Positions 1-7,389 are shown, counted from the first letter of the stretch. The stretch: DNA of 64,000 bases from Fermentibacter sp963718745 [NCBI: Candidatus Fermentibacterota bacterium] (GCA_963718745.1 OY970370.1:1364001-1428000); one strand, 5' to 3'. The notes: a model not told the origin generated them from the letters alone. Translations and numbers: made by a program.

Positions 1-404
1 TGGGGGAGCGTGACGCCGAGACCGAGCTCGGGTCTGAGATAGGACCGGTCGAGGACCGTGCCCTCCTGTCCGGGGAGGACGAAATCGAGGCCGTCGCCGG
101 TCGCCGTGTTCCATCTGAAGCCCGGTTCGACCGAGAGGACACCGAACCGGACGTCTCCATCCAGGAGCAGGTCGTTCCTGCCTATGAAGCGGCGCGGCAC
201 GAGGCCTCCGCTGTCGGCATCCAGGTATCTCTCTGTGACGCGGATCCCGTAGTTATCTCCGTCGATCGCGCCGTTCCACAGGATCTGCCTGCGGCCGGGA
301 TCGAAGCCCAGGCTGTCGGACTCGACGTTGACCGATACGAACTGGTCGAGGGTCGCGGAGGAGGCGGATGCGAAGACGATGAAGGCGATAAACAGCGTTT
401 TCAT
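1..404 (-). CDS. Exported envelope protein, N-terminal part
   Basis: This is a partial gene: it starts with ATG at 404 and runs off the left edge of the window. The first 18 or so residues form a Sec signal peptide (MKTLFIAFIVFASASSA). The visible mature part alternates polar and hydrophobic residues with many Gly, Arg and Asp, as in outer-membrane beta-barrels or surface proteins. I recognise no named family. Its start sits one base beyond the TGA of the upstream ferredoxin lipoprotein gene, so the two should be co-transcribed. It may be the membrane partner of the exported ferredoxins, but that is inference from position only. Confidence 0.6.
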   Translation of the reverse strand, partial: MKTLFIAFIVFASASSATLDQFVSVNVESDSLGFDPGRRQILWNGAIDGDNYGIRVTERYLDADSGGLVPRRFIGRNDLLLDGDVRFGVLSVEPGFRWNTATGDGLDFVLPGQEGTVLDRSYLRPELGLGVTLP

Positions 405-405
405 G

Positions 406-648
406 TCAGTAGATCGCCCCCTTCGGACACTCTTCCACACATCTCATGCAGAAGTGGCAGAGCGACGGGTCGATGACCGCCTCTCCGTCGATCACCTCGA
501 CCGCACCGTAGGGGCATACCTCTTCGCACTCGCCGCATCCGATGCAGAGGTCCTGGTCGATTACGAGCTGCGTGTTGTCGGCGGGGCCGCTGCAGCCCGC
601 GGCGAGGAGGAGCAGCAGCAAGCCCAGCAGGCTAGCGTATGGCTTCAT
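406..648 (-). CDS. Exported lipoprotein ferredoxin, 2[4Fe-4S]
   Basis: This 80-residue protein has a lipoprotein signal (hydrophobic stretch then LLAAGC, with Cys19 as the probable lipidation site). It is followed directly by a complete bacterial-type ferredoxin: two CxxCxxCxxxCP clusters (CIGCGECEEVCP and CHFCMRCVEECP) about 29 residues apart, each expected to ligate one [4Fe-4S] cluster. Bacterial 2[4Fe-4S] ferredoxins are normally cytoplasmic electron carriers, so a lipid anchor would place this one in the periplasm or on the outer membrane. The start overlaps the end of the upstream ferredoxin gene by 17 bases, which indicates translational coupling. The redox partner cannot be seen. Confidence 0.85.
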   Translation of the reverse strand: MKPYASLLGLLLLLLAAGCSGPADNTQLVIDQDLCIGCGECEEVCPYGAVEVIDGEAVIDPSLCHFCMRCVEECPKGAIY

Positions 649-865
649 GGCTGCACACCCCCAGACACATCCCGCAGCCTATGCAGGCGTCGGGATCGAT
701 GCAGGAGTATCCGTCCCGGATCTCCACGGCATCCACGGGGCAGATCCTGTCGCAGTCGCCGCAGCCGGTGCAGCGGACACGGTCGACCCTGTACTTCACC
801 CCGGCCAGGGCGATCGCGGCCAGGACCAGCAGGATGAACGGCAGGAGGAGCCTGCGGACAGACAT
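632..865 (-). CDS. Exported or membrane-anchored ferredoxin, 2[4Fe-4S]
   Basis: This 77-residue protein begins with an N-terminal hydrophobic signal or anchor (SVRRLLLPF then a Leu/Ala/Ile run). It then has two ferredoxin clusters, CTGCGDCDRICP and CIGCGMCLGVCS. The Arg-Arg before the hydrophobic stretch loosely fits a Tat signal (RRx plus two hydrophobic residues), and it is the only such pair among the four ferredoxin genes here. It starts directly after the TAG of the preceding gene and overlaps the next, so it sits inside the operon. The last cluster lacks the usual Pro after its fourth Cys but keeps all four Cys. Its role in electron transfer outside the cytoplasm is inferred. Confidence 0.83.
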   Translation of the reverse strand: MSVRRLLLPFILLVLAAIALAGVKYRVDRVRCTGCGDCDRICPVDAVEIRDGYSCIDPDACIGCGMCLGVCSHEAIR

Positions 866-1348
866 CTAGATCGACTCCAGGAGAGTCGCCGACCCGTCCG
901 TCTCCAGGCCGAAAAGTGCGAAATGGGACGATGCCGAGGGCGCGAGGATTGCATCGACGGGACAGGCCGAAGCGCATAGACCGCATGCTATGCAGGCCTC
1001 CGGATCGATCCAGGCCTTGCCGTCCTGGAGCGTTATGGCATCGACCGGGCAGGTCTGCACGCAGATGCCGCAGCCGATGCAGACATCGGGTTCGACCGCA
1101 AAGCTTCCTGCGAGTTCGACCGACGAGGGGAACTCCCCTGTGAGGCTGTCGGCCTCGATCCTGGCTATCACTGCGCCGCGGGAGGCTGCTTCCGCCTCGA
1201 ACGGGACCGAGGACGCCCTTATCTCGAGGCGGTCCCAGGCGATCCCGCAGTCATCCCAGGAGAGGACGGGCTTGCCGGAATCACTCGAGAAACCCATGCC
1301 GGCGGCGATGGTTGCGAGCGAAAGTGCTATGACGGGGATGAGCCTCAC
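866..1348 (-). CDS. Exported protein with embedded 2[4Fe-4S] ferredoxin domain
   Basis: This 160-residue protein starts with GTG, with GAGGAG about nine bases upstream. A Sec-type signal peptide covers residues 1 to about 20. A domain of about 75 residues follows (LSWDD, LEIRASS and VIARIEA stretches that look like beta strands). Then comes a ferredoxin module with clusters CIGCGICVQTCP and CIACGLCASACP, and a short tail (SHFALFGLETDG) that again looks like a beta strand. As in the next gene upstream, the ferredoxin seems to sit within a beta-sandwich rather than at an end. It is the second gene of the exported-ferredoxin operon. No twin-arginine signal is present. Confidence 0.82.
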   Translation of the reverse strand: MRLIPVIALSLATIAAGMGFSSDSGKPVLSWDDCGIAWDRLEIRASSVPFEAEAASRGAVIARIEADSLTGEFPSSVELAGSFAVEPDVCIGCGICVQTCPVDAITLQDGKAWIDPEACIACGLCASACPVDAILAPSASSHFALFGLETDGSATLLESI

Positions 1349-1465
1349 GATCTGATACTCCTCTCATGATCCGGGTGCCGGATCGAGCCCGCGTTCCGGG
1401 ATTCGTACCCCGGGGCTGCGTCCGCGGGTCCCGCTATGCCTGTCCTTCTGCTTCGAATCCCCCTC
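1349..1465. other. Gap inside the exported-ferredoxin operon
   Basis: These 117 bases separate the first and second ferredoxin genes. They are GC-rich with short palindromes such as CCGGG-attcgta-CCCGG around 1396-1412. On the minus strand that palindrome resembles a tRNA T-arm, but no tRNA can be built around it. I see no open reading frame of note. A short RNA hairpin between operon genes could adjust the relative expression of the two, but nothing shows this directly. Confidence 0.35.
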
Positions 1466-2272
1466 TCAAGGGGCGGATGATTCGACGAAGTTGCTTATCG
1501 AGTGCAGGCCGTCCGTGCGGCAGTGCTCGAAGCAGATGCCGCAGCTGATGCACTTCAGGGTGTCTATGAAGATGTAGAAGTCCTCGTCCCAGTAGATCGC
1601 GTCCACGGGGCACGGGGGGGTATTGATTATCGCGTAGCAGGTGGAGGTTTTCCCGTCATTGCAGTGCTCGCAGCGGGACAGGTCGTTGAAATACCTTATC
1701 CTGTACGAGGCATCCGAGCAGACAACGTTCTCGGATGGGGCATCAGTGTCGGAGTATGCCCTCATCGCGAAATAGTACCATGTGTCGTACTTGGCGTCGG
1801 TTATGGCGCTGACGGGGCAGTTGAGGACGCACTGGCCGCAGGATGTGCAGGAGTCGGGATCGATTATTGCTCTACCGTCCACGAGCGCTATCGCGTTCTG
1901 CGGACAGACGGTGGTGCAGATGCCGCATCCGATGCACGTGTTCCGGAAGACGACGGGATCGAGGGAGACCCAGCAGGAGTCCTGGCTGCCTGCGACCGTA
2001 TCGACCGGAACCGCGGACTCCCAGTTGGAGTCGGTTATGGGGGAGTCGGAGACACGGACAACGTAGTGATCGGCCTCTTCAGACGGAGTCCAATGGAGTA
2101 CGAATACAGGGAATTCGCCCCTGTTCCAGGCGATCCCGGAGTATGGCGTATAGCCGGTATCGACCTGCAGGGTCGTCGAGAAGAGCGGAGCCGGTCCGGT
2201 CCCGTCTTCCGCGCTCAGGCAGGCGCAAGCCCCTGCCAGCAGTATAGCCGTCGTGATGCCGCCCTTGCCCAT
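1466..2272 (-). CDS. Exported fibronectin III-like protein with two ferredoxin modules
   Basis: This is the first gene of the operon. I chose ATG at 2272 because GGAGG lies five bases upstream; an in-frame ATG 36 bases earlier lacks this. The product has 268 residues, with a signal peptide at about 1-22. Residues 57-105 (FVLHWTPS, HYVVRVSDS) look like the first half of a fibronectin III domain, and 162-186 (TWYYFAMRAYS) like its last strands. Between them lies a full ferredoxin with Cys 113/116/119/123 and 142/145/148/152. A second module near the C-terminus has Cys 201/204/212/221, with wider spacing, and 241/244/247/251. Up to four [4Fe-4S] clusters are predicted. I know no characterised protein of this build. 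Confidence 0.8.
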   Translation of the reverse strand: MGKGGITTAILLAGACACLSAEDGTGPAPLFSTTLQVDTGYTPYSGIAWNRGEFPVFVLHWTPSEEADHYVVRVSDSPITDSNWESAVPVDTVAGSQDSCWVSLDPVVFRNTCIGCGICTTVCPQNAIALVDGRAIIDPDSCTSCGQCVLNCPVSAITDAKYDTWYYFAMRAYSDTDAPSENVVCSDASYRIRYFNDLSRCEHCNDGKTSTCYAIINTPPCPVDAIYWDEDFYIFIDTLKCISCGICFEHCRTDGLHSISNFVESSAP

Positions 2273-2470
2273 TGTTCCTCCCTGCAAGCCGGATGTCGAA
2301 CTGAACAATCAGTCAAACTCCCCACCGGGAGTGACGGTTCCGCGTAGAACAGCGCAACGGCGAAGATACCCCGAGAGGGGAGCCGGGGCAACGGAGGAGA
2401 CGGATGGGGTTCTCCCGACGCCGTTCACGGACTCCGCGTCCTTTTGACCGCGCGCGAGCCTGGGCGGGGT

Positions 2471-2499
2471 TTGCGGGATGGGCATCGAAACGAGATATT
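2471..2499 (+). promoter_or_regulatory. Predicted promoter of tRNA-Ser
   Basis: A -35-like TTGCGG (2471-2476) and a -10-like GATATT (2494-2499) are separated by exactly 17 bases. The expected start point falls about 5 bases before the tRNA. The position and spacing fit a sigma-70 type promoter. Confidence 0.5.
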
Positions 2500-2510
2500 C
2501 GGGGCCGTGC

Positions 2511-2601
2511 GGAGGGGTGCCGGAGAGGTCGATCGGGGCGGTCTCGAAAACCGTTGACTCCCTAGTGGGGTCCGTGGGTTCGAATCCCACCTCCTCCGCC
2601 A
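2511..2601 (+). tRNA. tRNA-Ser(CGA)
   Basis: This 91-base class II tRNA has a 7-bp acceptor stem (GGAGGGG/CTCCTCC with one G-U pair), discriminator G and an encoded CCA at 2599-2601. The anticodon arm is GCGGT-ctCGAaa-ACCGT, giving anticodon CGA, which reads serine UCG. A long variable arm (CTCCCTAGTGGGGT region) typical of tRNA-Ser follows. The T arm is GTGGG-ttcgaat-CCCAC. All parts agree with serine identity. Confidence 0.95.
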
Positions 2602-2603
2602 CG

Positions 2604-3451
2604 CTCATTCCGGCTTAGCCGGAATGAGCTAAGGAAGCGGCAGCACGGTCCGCGAAGCGGACCTGCGAGAGCGCTCCAGCCTGTTTTATGGGCACGCACA
2701 CTCGCAGGTTCCCTTCGGGAACCGTGCTGTTGTGCTACGTACCAGTTCCGCCTCGCGGAACTGGAGTGGCGAGCCGCGAAAGGACCCGGAGTGAACATCC
2801 TCATCATACATGCACGCACTTTCGCATCGGTCGTTTCTGCAAGGGCAGAAACGACCAGGCCCGGCAGTGATCAGCCATACTGCGAACACACGGATTGGCT
2901 GATCGCGAGAGGGCCTGAGCGTCCTTCCTTAAAAGGAACCGTGCTGTCGTGCTACCTGCTCATTCCGGCCGGGCCGGAATGAGTGCTGCGAGAGCGATCC
3001 AGCCTGTAGCGATAGGCTCGCACACTCGCATCGGTCGTTCCTGCAAGCGCAGGAACGACCAGGCCTGACAGTGATTCGCCATACCACGCATTTTCAGAGG
3101 GGCGAACCGCGAGAAGGCCCGGGCGTACTCCCTTCAGGAACCGTGCTTTCGTGCTACCTACCAGTTCCGCCTCGCGGAACTGGAGTGGCGGATCGCGAGA
3201 GGACCCGGAGTGAACTTCCACATCATGCATGCACGCACTTTCGCAGGTTCCCTGCGGGAACCGTGCTGATGTGCTACCTTCTCATTCCGGCCGGACCGGA
3301 ATGAGTGCTGCGAGAGCGTTTCCCTGCTGGAACCGTGCTGTCGTGCCGCACAAACCTGCATACAACTTAGATCGTTACATATCAGCGAGTTGTTCGCCTA
3401 TCTGAACAATCTGAAACCAGGAATGGACCGGGCTGTTTCGCTTCGCGGAAC
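2604..3451. repeat. Mosaic array of interchangeable hairpin modules
   Basis: This long non-coding stretch is built from perfect or near-perfect hairpins set in recurring linkers. Hairpin families: CTCATTCCGG type at 2604-2628, 2959-2983 and 3281-3305; GGTTCCC type at 2707-2723 and 3246-3262; CCAGTTCCGC type at 2742-2764 and 3161-3183; GGTCGTT type at 2829-2856 and 3033-3060; single hairpins at 2647-2663 and 3435-3451. Linkers such as gtgctgtYgtgctac and gcacgcactttcgca recur, but different hairpins occupy the same slot in different copies. The motif tgcgagagcg recurs at 2664, 2987 and 3309, spacings of 323 and 322 bases. Several stems show matched changes on both arms (toggling TTTC/GAAA with TTCC/GGAA), so base pairing appears to be conserved. 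No convincing gene lies inside. Confidence 0.85.
3358..3433. repeat. 76-bp direct repeat, left copy
   Basis: By eye this matches 4615-4690 at all but four of 76 positions. It contains an inverted pair ACAACT...AGTTGT near its left end. The two copies bracket the membrane-protein gene at 3558. Right after this copy there is a 17-base hairpin (3435-3451) that the right copy lacks, while the sequence beyond (ggagt..tgctat.tgcc) is again shared. Confidence 0.9.
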
Positions 3452-3557
3452 CGGAGTGTTATGCTATGTGCCACCGGAGTTACGACCCTTGCGCCAGGAA
3501 CCGTGAGCTTCACCATCTAAAGCAGCGGTTCATCATCAAAAGGCTGGATGTACATTA

Positions 3558-4577
3558 GTGAGTGCCCGCTCTGACAAGAGTAAACAGGCGGCAGGCATCC
3601 TCCGGAGCGGCTTCAATGCCGAGATGCTGGCTCTGCTTCTGTTCTCGATCCTCTTCGTAGTGCTCGTCAGGCTGGATCAGGACACTCACTATGTCAATCT
3701 GATCACTGAGAGAGCCTCCTTCAGGGGTACGCCGTTCTCGGCTTCGAGGGTTCTCGCCCCGACTCTGGTTCGACTCGTCCAATCAGCCGGCATAAGCATC
3801 CTGAGTGCCTCGCTGTTGGTTGATTTCCTCGCCTGTGCAGCCGGCATGTTCGCCTTTGCGGGTTTCGTCAGGCAGGTATGCCGACAGCAGGTCGGGCTGC
3901 TTCTGCCCGCTACCCTCCTCATGCTCTGTCTTGCTGCGAACTCCATCGTACTGAGCGACATTTCATACCCCGACGACCTCCTGGCCGTGCTGCTGTTCTC
4001 GGCTGGGCTGTGGGCCATCGCATCGAGTCACACAGGCGTCTATTACTTCGCACTCGTGCTAGGAACCCTGAATCGCGAGACCGCCGTCTATCTTGTTCCT
4101 TCGTTCCTGCTCCTGAATCTGGCCCGATACTTCGAACAAGGTCGGCACGGGGGGGGGAGGCGCAGACTCCCGGCACAAGTGCTGTATCTCTCGAGCCACG
4201 CTCTTGTCTCGGTCGGAATCTGGATCCTGATCCGGCTGATCCTGGTTCGCTTCTTTTCCGAAGGGAGCCCCGTCTTCTACGAGAACCACCTGGCAGACAA
4301 CCTGGCCTGTCTGAAAAGCTCTGCAGGCAGCTTCAGATCGATGGTTCTCCTGCTGTATCACTTCGGCGGCATCTGGCTGCTGATACCTCTGGTCTGGCGA
4401 CGAATCCCACGTGATCTGAGATTGCTGCTTCTGCTCGTGCCTTTCATCCTGGTCCTGTACTTGTATTTCGGCAATCTCCGCGGGGAAGCGAGGGTGCTGA
4501 GCGAGGCAAGCGTGCTTCTTGCGGCGGCGGTAGCTGCCGCTCTCTCGACGGACAGACGGGCTCCTGCCCTCGGCTGA
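3558..4577 (+). CDS. Polytopic membrane protein, possibly GT-C-like
   Basis: This 339-residue protein starts with GTG. Its hydrophobic segments suggest eight or more membrane helices. An LNRETAVYLVP motif in a mid-protein loop resembles the RET-containing loops of GT-C-type membrane glycosyltransferases and related DUF families, but I cannot assign it firmly. The gene stands alone, without operon partners, between 76-bp direct repeats and beside the hairpin array. Base composition is visibly less G+C-rich than its neighbours, which suggests acquisition. A run of nine G at 4149-4157 lies in a cytoplasmic-looking loop (HGGGRRR). It is in frame here but could slip. Confidence 0.65.
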   Translation: MSARSDKSKQAAGILRSGFNAEMLALLLFSILFVVLVRLDQDTHYVNLITERASFRGTPFSASRVLAPTLVRLVQSAGISILSASLLVDFLACAAGMFAFAGFVRQVCRQQVGLLLPATLLMLCLAANSIVLSDISYPDDLLAVLLFSAGLWAIASSHTGVYYFALVLGTLNRETAVYLVPSFLLLNLARYFEQGRHGGGRRRLPAQVLYLSSHALVSVGIWILIRLILVRFFSEGSPVFYENHLADNLACLKSSAGSFRSMVLLLYHFGGIWLLIPLVWRRIPRDLRLLLLLVPFILVLYLYFGNLRGEARVLSEASVLLAAAVAAALSTDRRAPALG

Positions 4578-4614
4578 TCCTCCTCGGAAACGCTGCTGCC
4601 ATGCCGCAGACACA

Positions 4615-4690
4615 GCATACAACTTAGTTCGTTGCATATCAGCGAGTTGTACGCCTATCTGAACAATCTGAAACCAGGAATGGACAGGGC
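4615..4690. repeat. 76-bp direct repeat, right copy
   Basis: This is the partner of 3358-3433, with 72 of 76 positions identical by eye. The spacing between copies is 1257 bases, just enclosing one gene. The shared block extends a little further on both sides in a more diverged form (tgccgca before it, ggagt..tgctat.tgcc after it). Confidence 0.9.
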
Positions 4691-4709
4691 CTGGAGTTTT
4701 TTGCTATAT

Positions 4710-4734
4710 GCCGGTTTTGCAGAGTGAAACCGGC
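4710..4734. repeat. Hairpin of the array family before the peptidase gene
   Basis: GCCGGTTT (4710-4717) pairs with AAACCGGC (4727-4734). It occupies the position that follows the right direct repeat, so it is another hairpin module of the mosaic. It lies just upstream of the M3 peptidase start chosen here, and could fold in the leader of that mRNA. Confidence 0.6.
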
Positions 4735-4749
4735 ATACCCAGCGAGGAG

Positions 4750-6453
4750 ATGGCTTTGAAGAAGTTCAGCGAGTTCGAGTACAGGCGGCCCGACCGGGCC
4801 GGCTTCGAGAAGATGATGAAGGAACTCGTCGCCCGCTTCTCCGCTGCGGGGTCCGCGGAGGAACAGAACGGGATCATGGCCGAGATCAACAAGGCCCGCA
4901 ACCAGTTCGAATCGATGGTGAGCCTGGGGCAGATACGGCACACCATCGACACGGAGGACGGTTTCTACGACGCCGAGAACGACGCCCTGGACGAGCTGGG
5001 ACCCGTCTACGAAGGTTTGATAAGCGAGTTCTACACAGCCTTGACGCATTCGAGATTCAGGTCCGAACTCGAGAGGCGATGGGGACCGCAGCTGTTCCGC
5101 AAGGCGGAGCTCCAGATGAAGACGTTCAGCCCCGGAGTGCTCGAGGACCTGCAGGCGGAGAACAGGCTCAGCAGCGAGTACGTCAAGCTGAAGGCCGGAG
5201 CCAGGATACTGTTCCAGGGCGAGGAGCGGAACCTGTCCCAGATGGTACCCTTCATCCAGTCGATGGACAGGGATGTGCGCCGGGCGGCCGCGGCGGCGGT
5301 CAGTGCTTTCTACGAAGCACATGGCGCGGAGTTCGACTCCATCTACGACCAGCTGGTGAAGCTGCGGGATCGTACGGCACGGAAACTGGGCTTCCCCGGC
5401 TTCGTGCAGCTCGCCTATGCCAGGCTGGGAAGGTCGGACTACGACGCGGAGATGGTGGCCAACTACCGCAGGCAGGTACACGAATCGATCGTGCCGCTGG
5501 CGGGGAGGCTGCGGGACCGCCAGGCCGCCAGGCTCGGCCTGCACTCGCTGAAGTTCTATGACGAGGGGCTCGAGTTCCTCACGGGAAACGCGACCCCGAA
5601 GGGCGACCCGGACTGGATCCTGGACAGGGGCAGGGCGATGTACGCGGAGATGTCCCCCGAGACCAGGGAGTTCTTCGAGTACATGGTGGACCGCGGCCTG
5701 ATGGACCTGATCACGCGAAAGGGCAAGGCGGGCGGGGGCTACTGCTCGTTCATGGCCGACGAGGGGGCTCCCTTCATCTTCTCCAACTTCAACGGCACGA
5801 GCGGCGACGTGGACGTGCTGACGCACGAGGCCGGCCATGCGTTCCAGGTGTACCGTTCGAGGCACTTCGAGGTGCCGGAGTACTACTCGCCCACCCTCGA
5901 GGCGTGCGAGATACACTCGATGAGCATGGAGTTCTTCGCGTGGCCCTGGATGGACGGCTTCTTCCGCGGGGACGTCGACAAGTACAGGTTCTCTCACCTC
6001 GCAGGCGCGGTCCTGTTCATCCCGTACGGCGTCGCGGTCGACGAGTTCCAGCACTGGGTGTACGAGAACCCCTCCGCGGAACCCTCGGAGAGACGGGCCG
6101 CCTGGCGCCGCATCGAGAGGAAGTACCTCCCCTTCCGGGATTATGACGACGACGCGTTCCTCGAGGGGGGCGGCTACTGGTTCAGGCAGGGCCACATCTT
6201 CGAGGTCCCCTTCTACTACATCGACTACACCCTTGCACAGGTATGCGCCTTCGAGTTCTGGGGCCGCAGCCGGACCGACAGGGAGTCAGCATGGAAGGAC
6301 TACCTCGGGCTGTGCGGACTCGGGGGCAGCCGTTCCTTCACGGAGCTGGTGTCCGCTGCCGGACTCCACAACCCGTTCGCAGACGGCACCATAAGGGCGA
6401 TAGTAGAACCGGTCTCCGCCTGGCTCGACTCGGTGGACGACAGGAAGCTCTAG
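4750..6453 (+). CDS. M3-family oligoendopeptidase (PepF-like)
   Basis: This is a predicted zinc metallopeptidase that cleaves oligopeptides in the cytoplasm. The zinc motif HEAGH is at residues 359-363 and a downstream Glu (LEACEIHSMSMEFF) supplies the third ligand, as in family M3. I place the start at ATG 4750 because MALKKFSEFEY matches the usual M3 oligoendopeptidase N-terminus. The in-frame ATG at 4708 lies in the leader hairpin, has no ribosome site and would add 14 unusual residues. The length of about 567 residues is normal. No signal peptide is seen. Nothing nearby on the same strand suggests a specific substrate. Confidence 0.9.
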   Translation: MALKKFSEFEYRRPDRAGFEKMMKELVARFSAAGSAEEQNGIMAEINKARNQFESMVSLGQIRHTIDTEDGFYDAENDALDELGPVYEGLISEFYTALTHSRFRSELERRWGPQLFRKAELQMKTFSPGVLEDLQAENRLSSEYVKLKAGARILFQGEERNLSQMVPFIQSMDRDVRRAAAAAVSAFYEAHGAEFDSIYDQLVKLRDRTARKLGFPGFVQLAYARLGRSDYDAEMVANYRRQVHESIVPLAGRLRDRQAARLGLHSLKFYDEGLEFLTGNATPKGDPDWILDRGRAMYAEMSPETREFFEYMVDRGLMDLITRKGKAGGGYCSFMADEGAPFIFSNFNGTSGDVDVLTHEAGHAFQVYRSRHFEVPEYYSPTLEACEIHSMSMEFFAWPWMDGFFRGDVDKYRFSHLAGAVLFIPYGVAVDEFQHWVYENPSAEPSERRAAWRRIERKYLPFRDYDDDAFLEGGGYWFRQGHIFEVPFYYIDYTLAQVCAFEFWGRSRTDRESAWKDYLGLCGLGGSRSFTELVSAAGLHNPFADGTIRAIVEPVSAWLDSVDDRKL

Positions 6454-6527
6454 CCTACGGCTGTCCGGGGGAAGCATAGGCCGTCCGGATCCGGATGCCG
6501 GCGGCACTGCATCGGGAGCATCGAGGG

Positions 6528-6791
6528 ATGAAACCGGGAGCCGTGAGGCCCGTCCTCTTCATGGAGCTGGATGAAGCCCTCTCCGAGGCGCGCAGGATGG
6601 CGGACCTCCATGGCACGCCACGCTGCGTGATCTCGAAGTTCTCGCAGAAGAGGGGGAGGACCGTCTACAGGAACCTTCCCCTTGCAGGCTTCGGCCTCCC
6701 GGCCGGCTGGACATTCGAGGAGGCGGTCGAGCCCCACTCCGAGAGGCCGCTGATAGAACCCCCGGAGAAGAGCAGCACGAACGGATTCTGA
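6528..6791 (+). CDS. Small hypothetical protein
   Basis: This encodes about 87 residues, with GAGGG immediately before the ATG; an in-frame ATG at 6495 is an alternative. I do not recognise the protein. It has an amphipathic N-terminal helix (LDEALSEARRMADLHG), a short beta-like section (RCVISKFSQKRGRTVYRN) and a disordered Pro/Glu/Ser tail. It follows the M3 peptidase by about 75 bases and may be transcribed with it. Codon use matches the neighbours. Confidence 0.5.
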   Translation: MKPGAVRPVLFMELDEALSEARRMADLHGTPRCVISKFSQKRGRTVYRNLPLAGFGLPAGWTFEEAVEPHSERPLIEPPEKSSTNGF

Positions 6792-6866
6792 CCGGACGCC
6801 GCGTCACCCGGTCGACTATCATCCGTCAGGCTCCGGCCTGCGCCTGCCGGTCCGCCCCGGGGGGCT

Positions 6867-7349
6867 CTAGCAGCGGCGTGTGAGGAGCCAGTAGGTGATG
6901 CCCAGGGCCATGATGACCGCCGCTGTCCCGAACACGAAACCGGGCGCCATGCTGGAGAAGTCGAAGATGATCACCTTCCGGGCTATCGCCATCAGAGCCG
7001 TCGCGATGACGAGCTGCACGGGGATCACCTCGGACTTGAGGTACAGAGTGATGTTCGTGAATATCTCTATGGCTATGAGCACGGCCAGGAAGCCGCCGAA
7101 GGTCGACAGCACCTCGTTCATGCTGAGGAGCATGAAGGGCGGAGCGACGAGCTGCCTGTAGAGGCCGTAGACCACGTCGCCTATGCCCCAGACGATCACG
7201 AAAACCATCAGAACGGCGAGAACCCTCACCGCGGCCCGGATGATCCAGTTCAGACGCCTGACCAGGGGATCGTTGGCGTCGTAGAGACTGTGGTTGGGAT
7301 CCTTCGATGCTGCCGACCTGGTGTATTCCTCCGTCAAACCCGCCTCCAT
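6867..7349 (-). CDS. PsiE-family membrane protein
   Basis: This 160-residue protein has four predicted transmembrane helices. The second and third are joined by the motif IEIFTNITLYLKS, with later VIATALMAIARKVII, which is the signature of the phosphate-starvation-inducible PsiE family (PF06146). The molecular function of PsiE proteins is unknown. It lies 40 bases downstream of the hybrid histidine kinase on the same strand and is probably co-transcribed, so the kinase may control it or share its stimulus; that link is inference. The first 40 residues are hydrophilic and charged. Confidence 0.8.
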   Translation of the reverse strand: MEAGLTEEYTRSAASKDPNHSLYDANDPLVRRLNWIIRAAVRVLAVLMVFVIVWGIGDVVYGLYRQLVAPPFMLLSMNEVLSTFGGFLAVLIAIEIFTNITLYLKSEVIPVQLVIATALMAIARKVIIFDFSSMAPGFVFGTAAVIMALGITYWLLTRRC

Positions 7350-7389
7350 CCCCGTCCCGCCGCGGCCGGAGGGACGATCGGGGTTCCCG

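Noticed and set aside
1395-1413. Minus-strand sequence resembling a tRNA T-arm
   Set aside because: No acceptor, D or anticodon stems can be paired around it, and the loop differs from the conserved form.
2604-3451. CRISPR array
   Set aside because: Repeats are not of constant length, hairpins vary between positions, spacers are not unique sequences and no cas genes are nearby.
3358-4690. Integron cassette with attC sites
   Set aside because: The 76-bp repeats have an inverted core pair, but I cannot find the RYYYAAC/GTTRRRY boxes in the right places, and no integrase gene is present.
4639-6195. Long minus-strand open frame opposite the M3 peptidase gene
   Set aside because: It is a product of GC-rich codon use on the other strand. 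Its translation is Arg/Pro/Val/Glu-rich without family motifs, and the plus-strand gene has clear catalytic residues.
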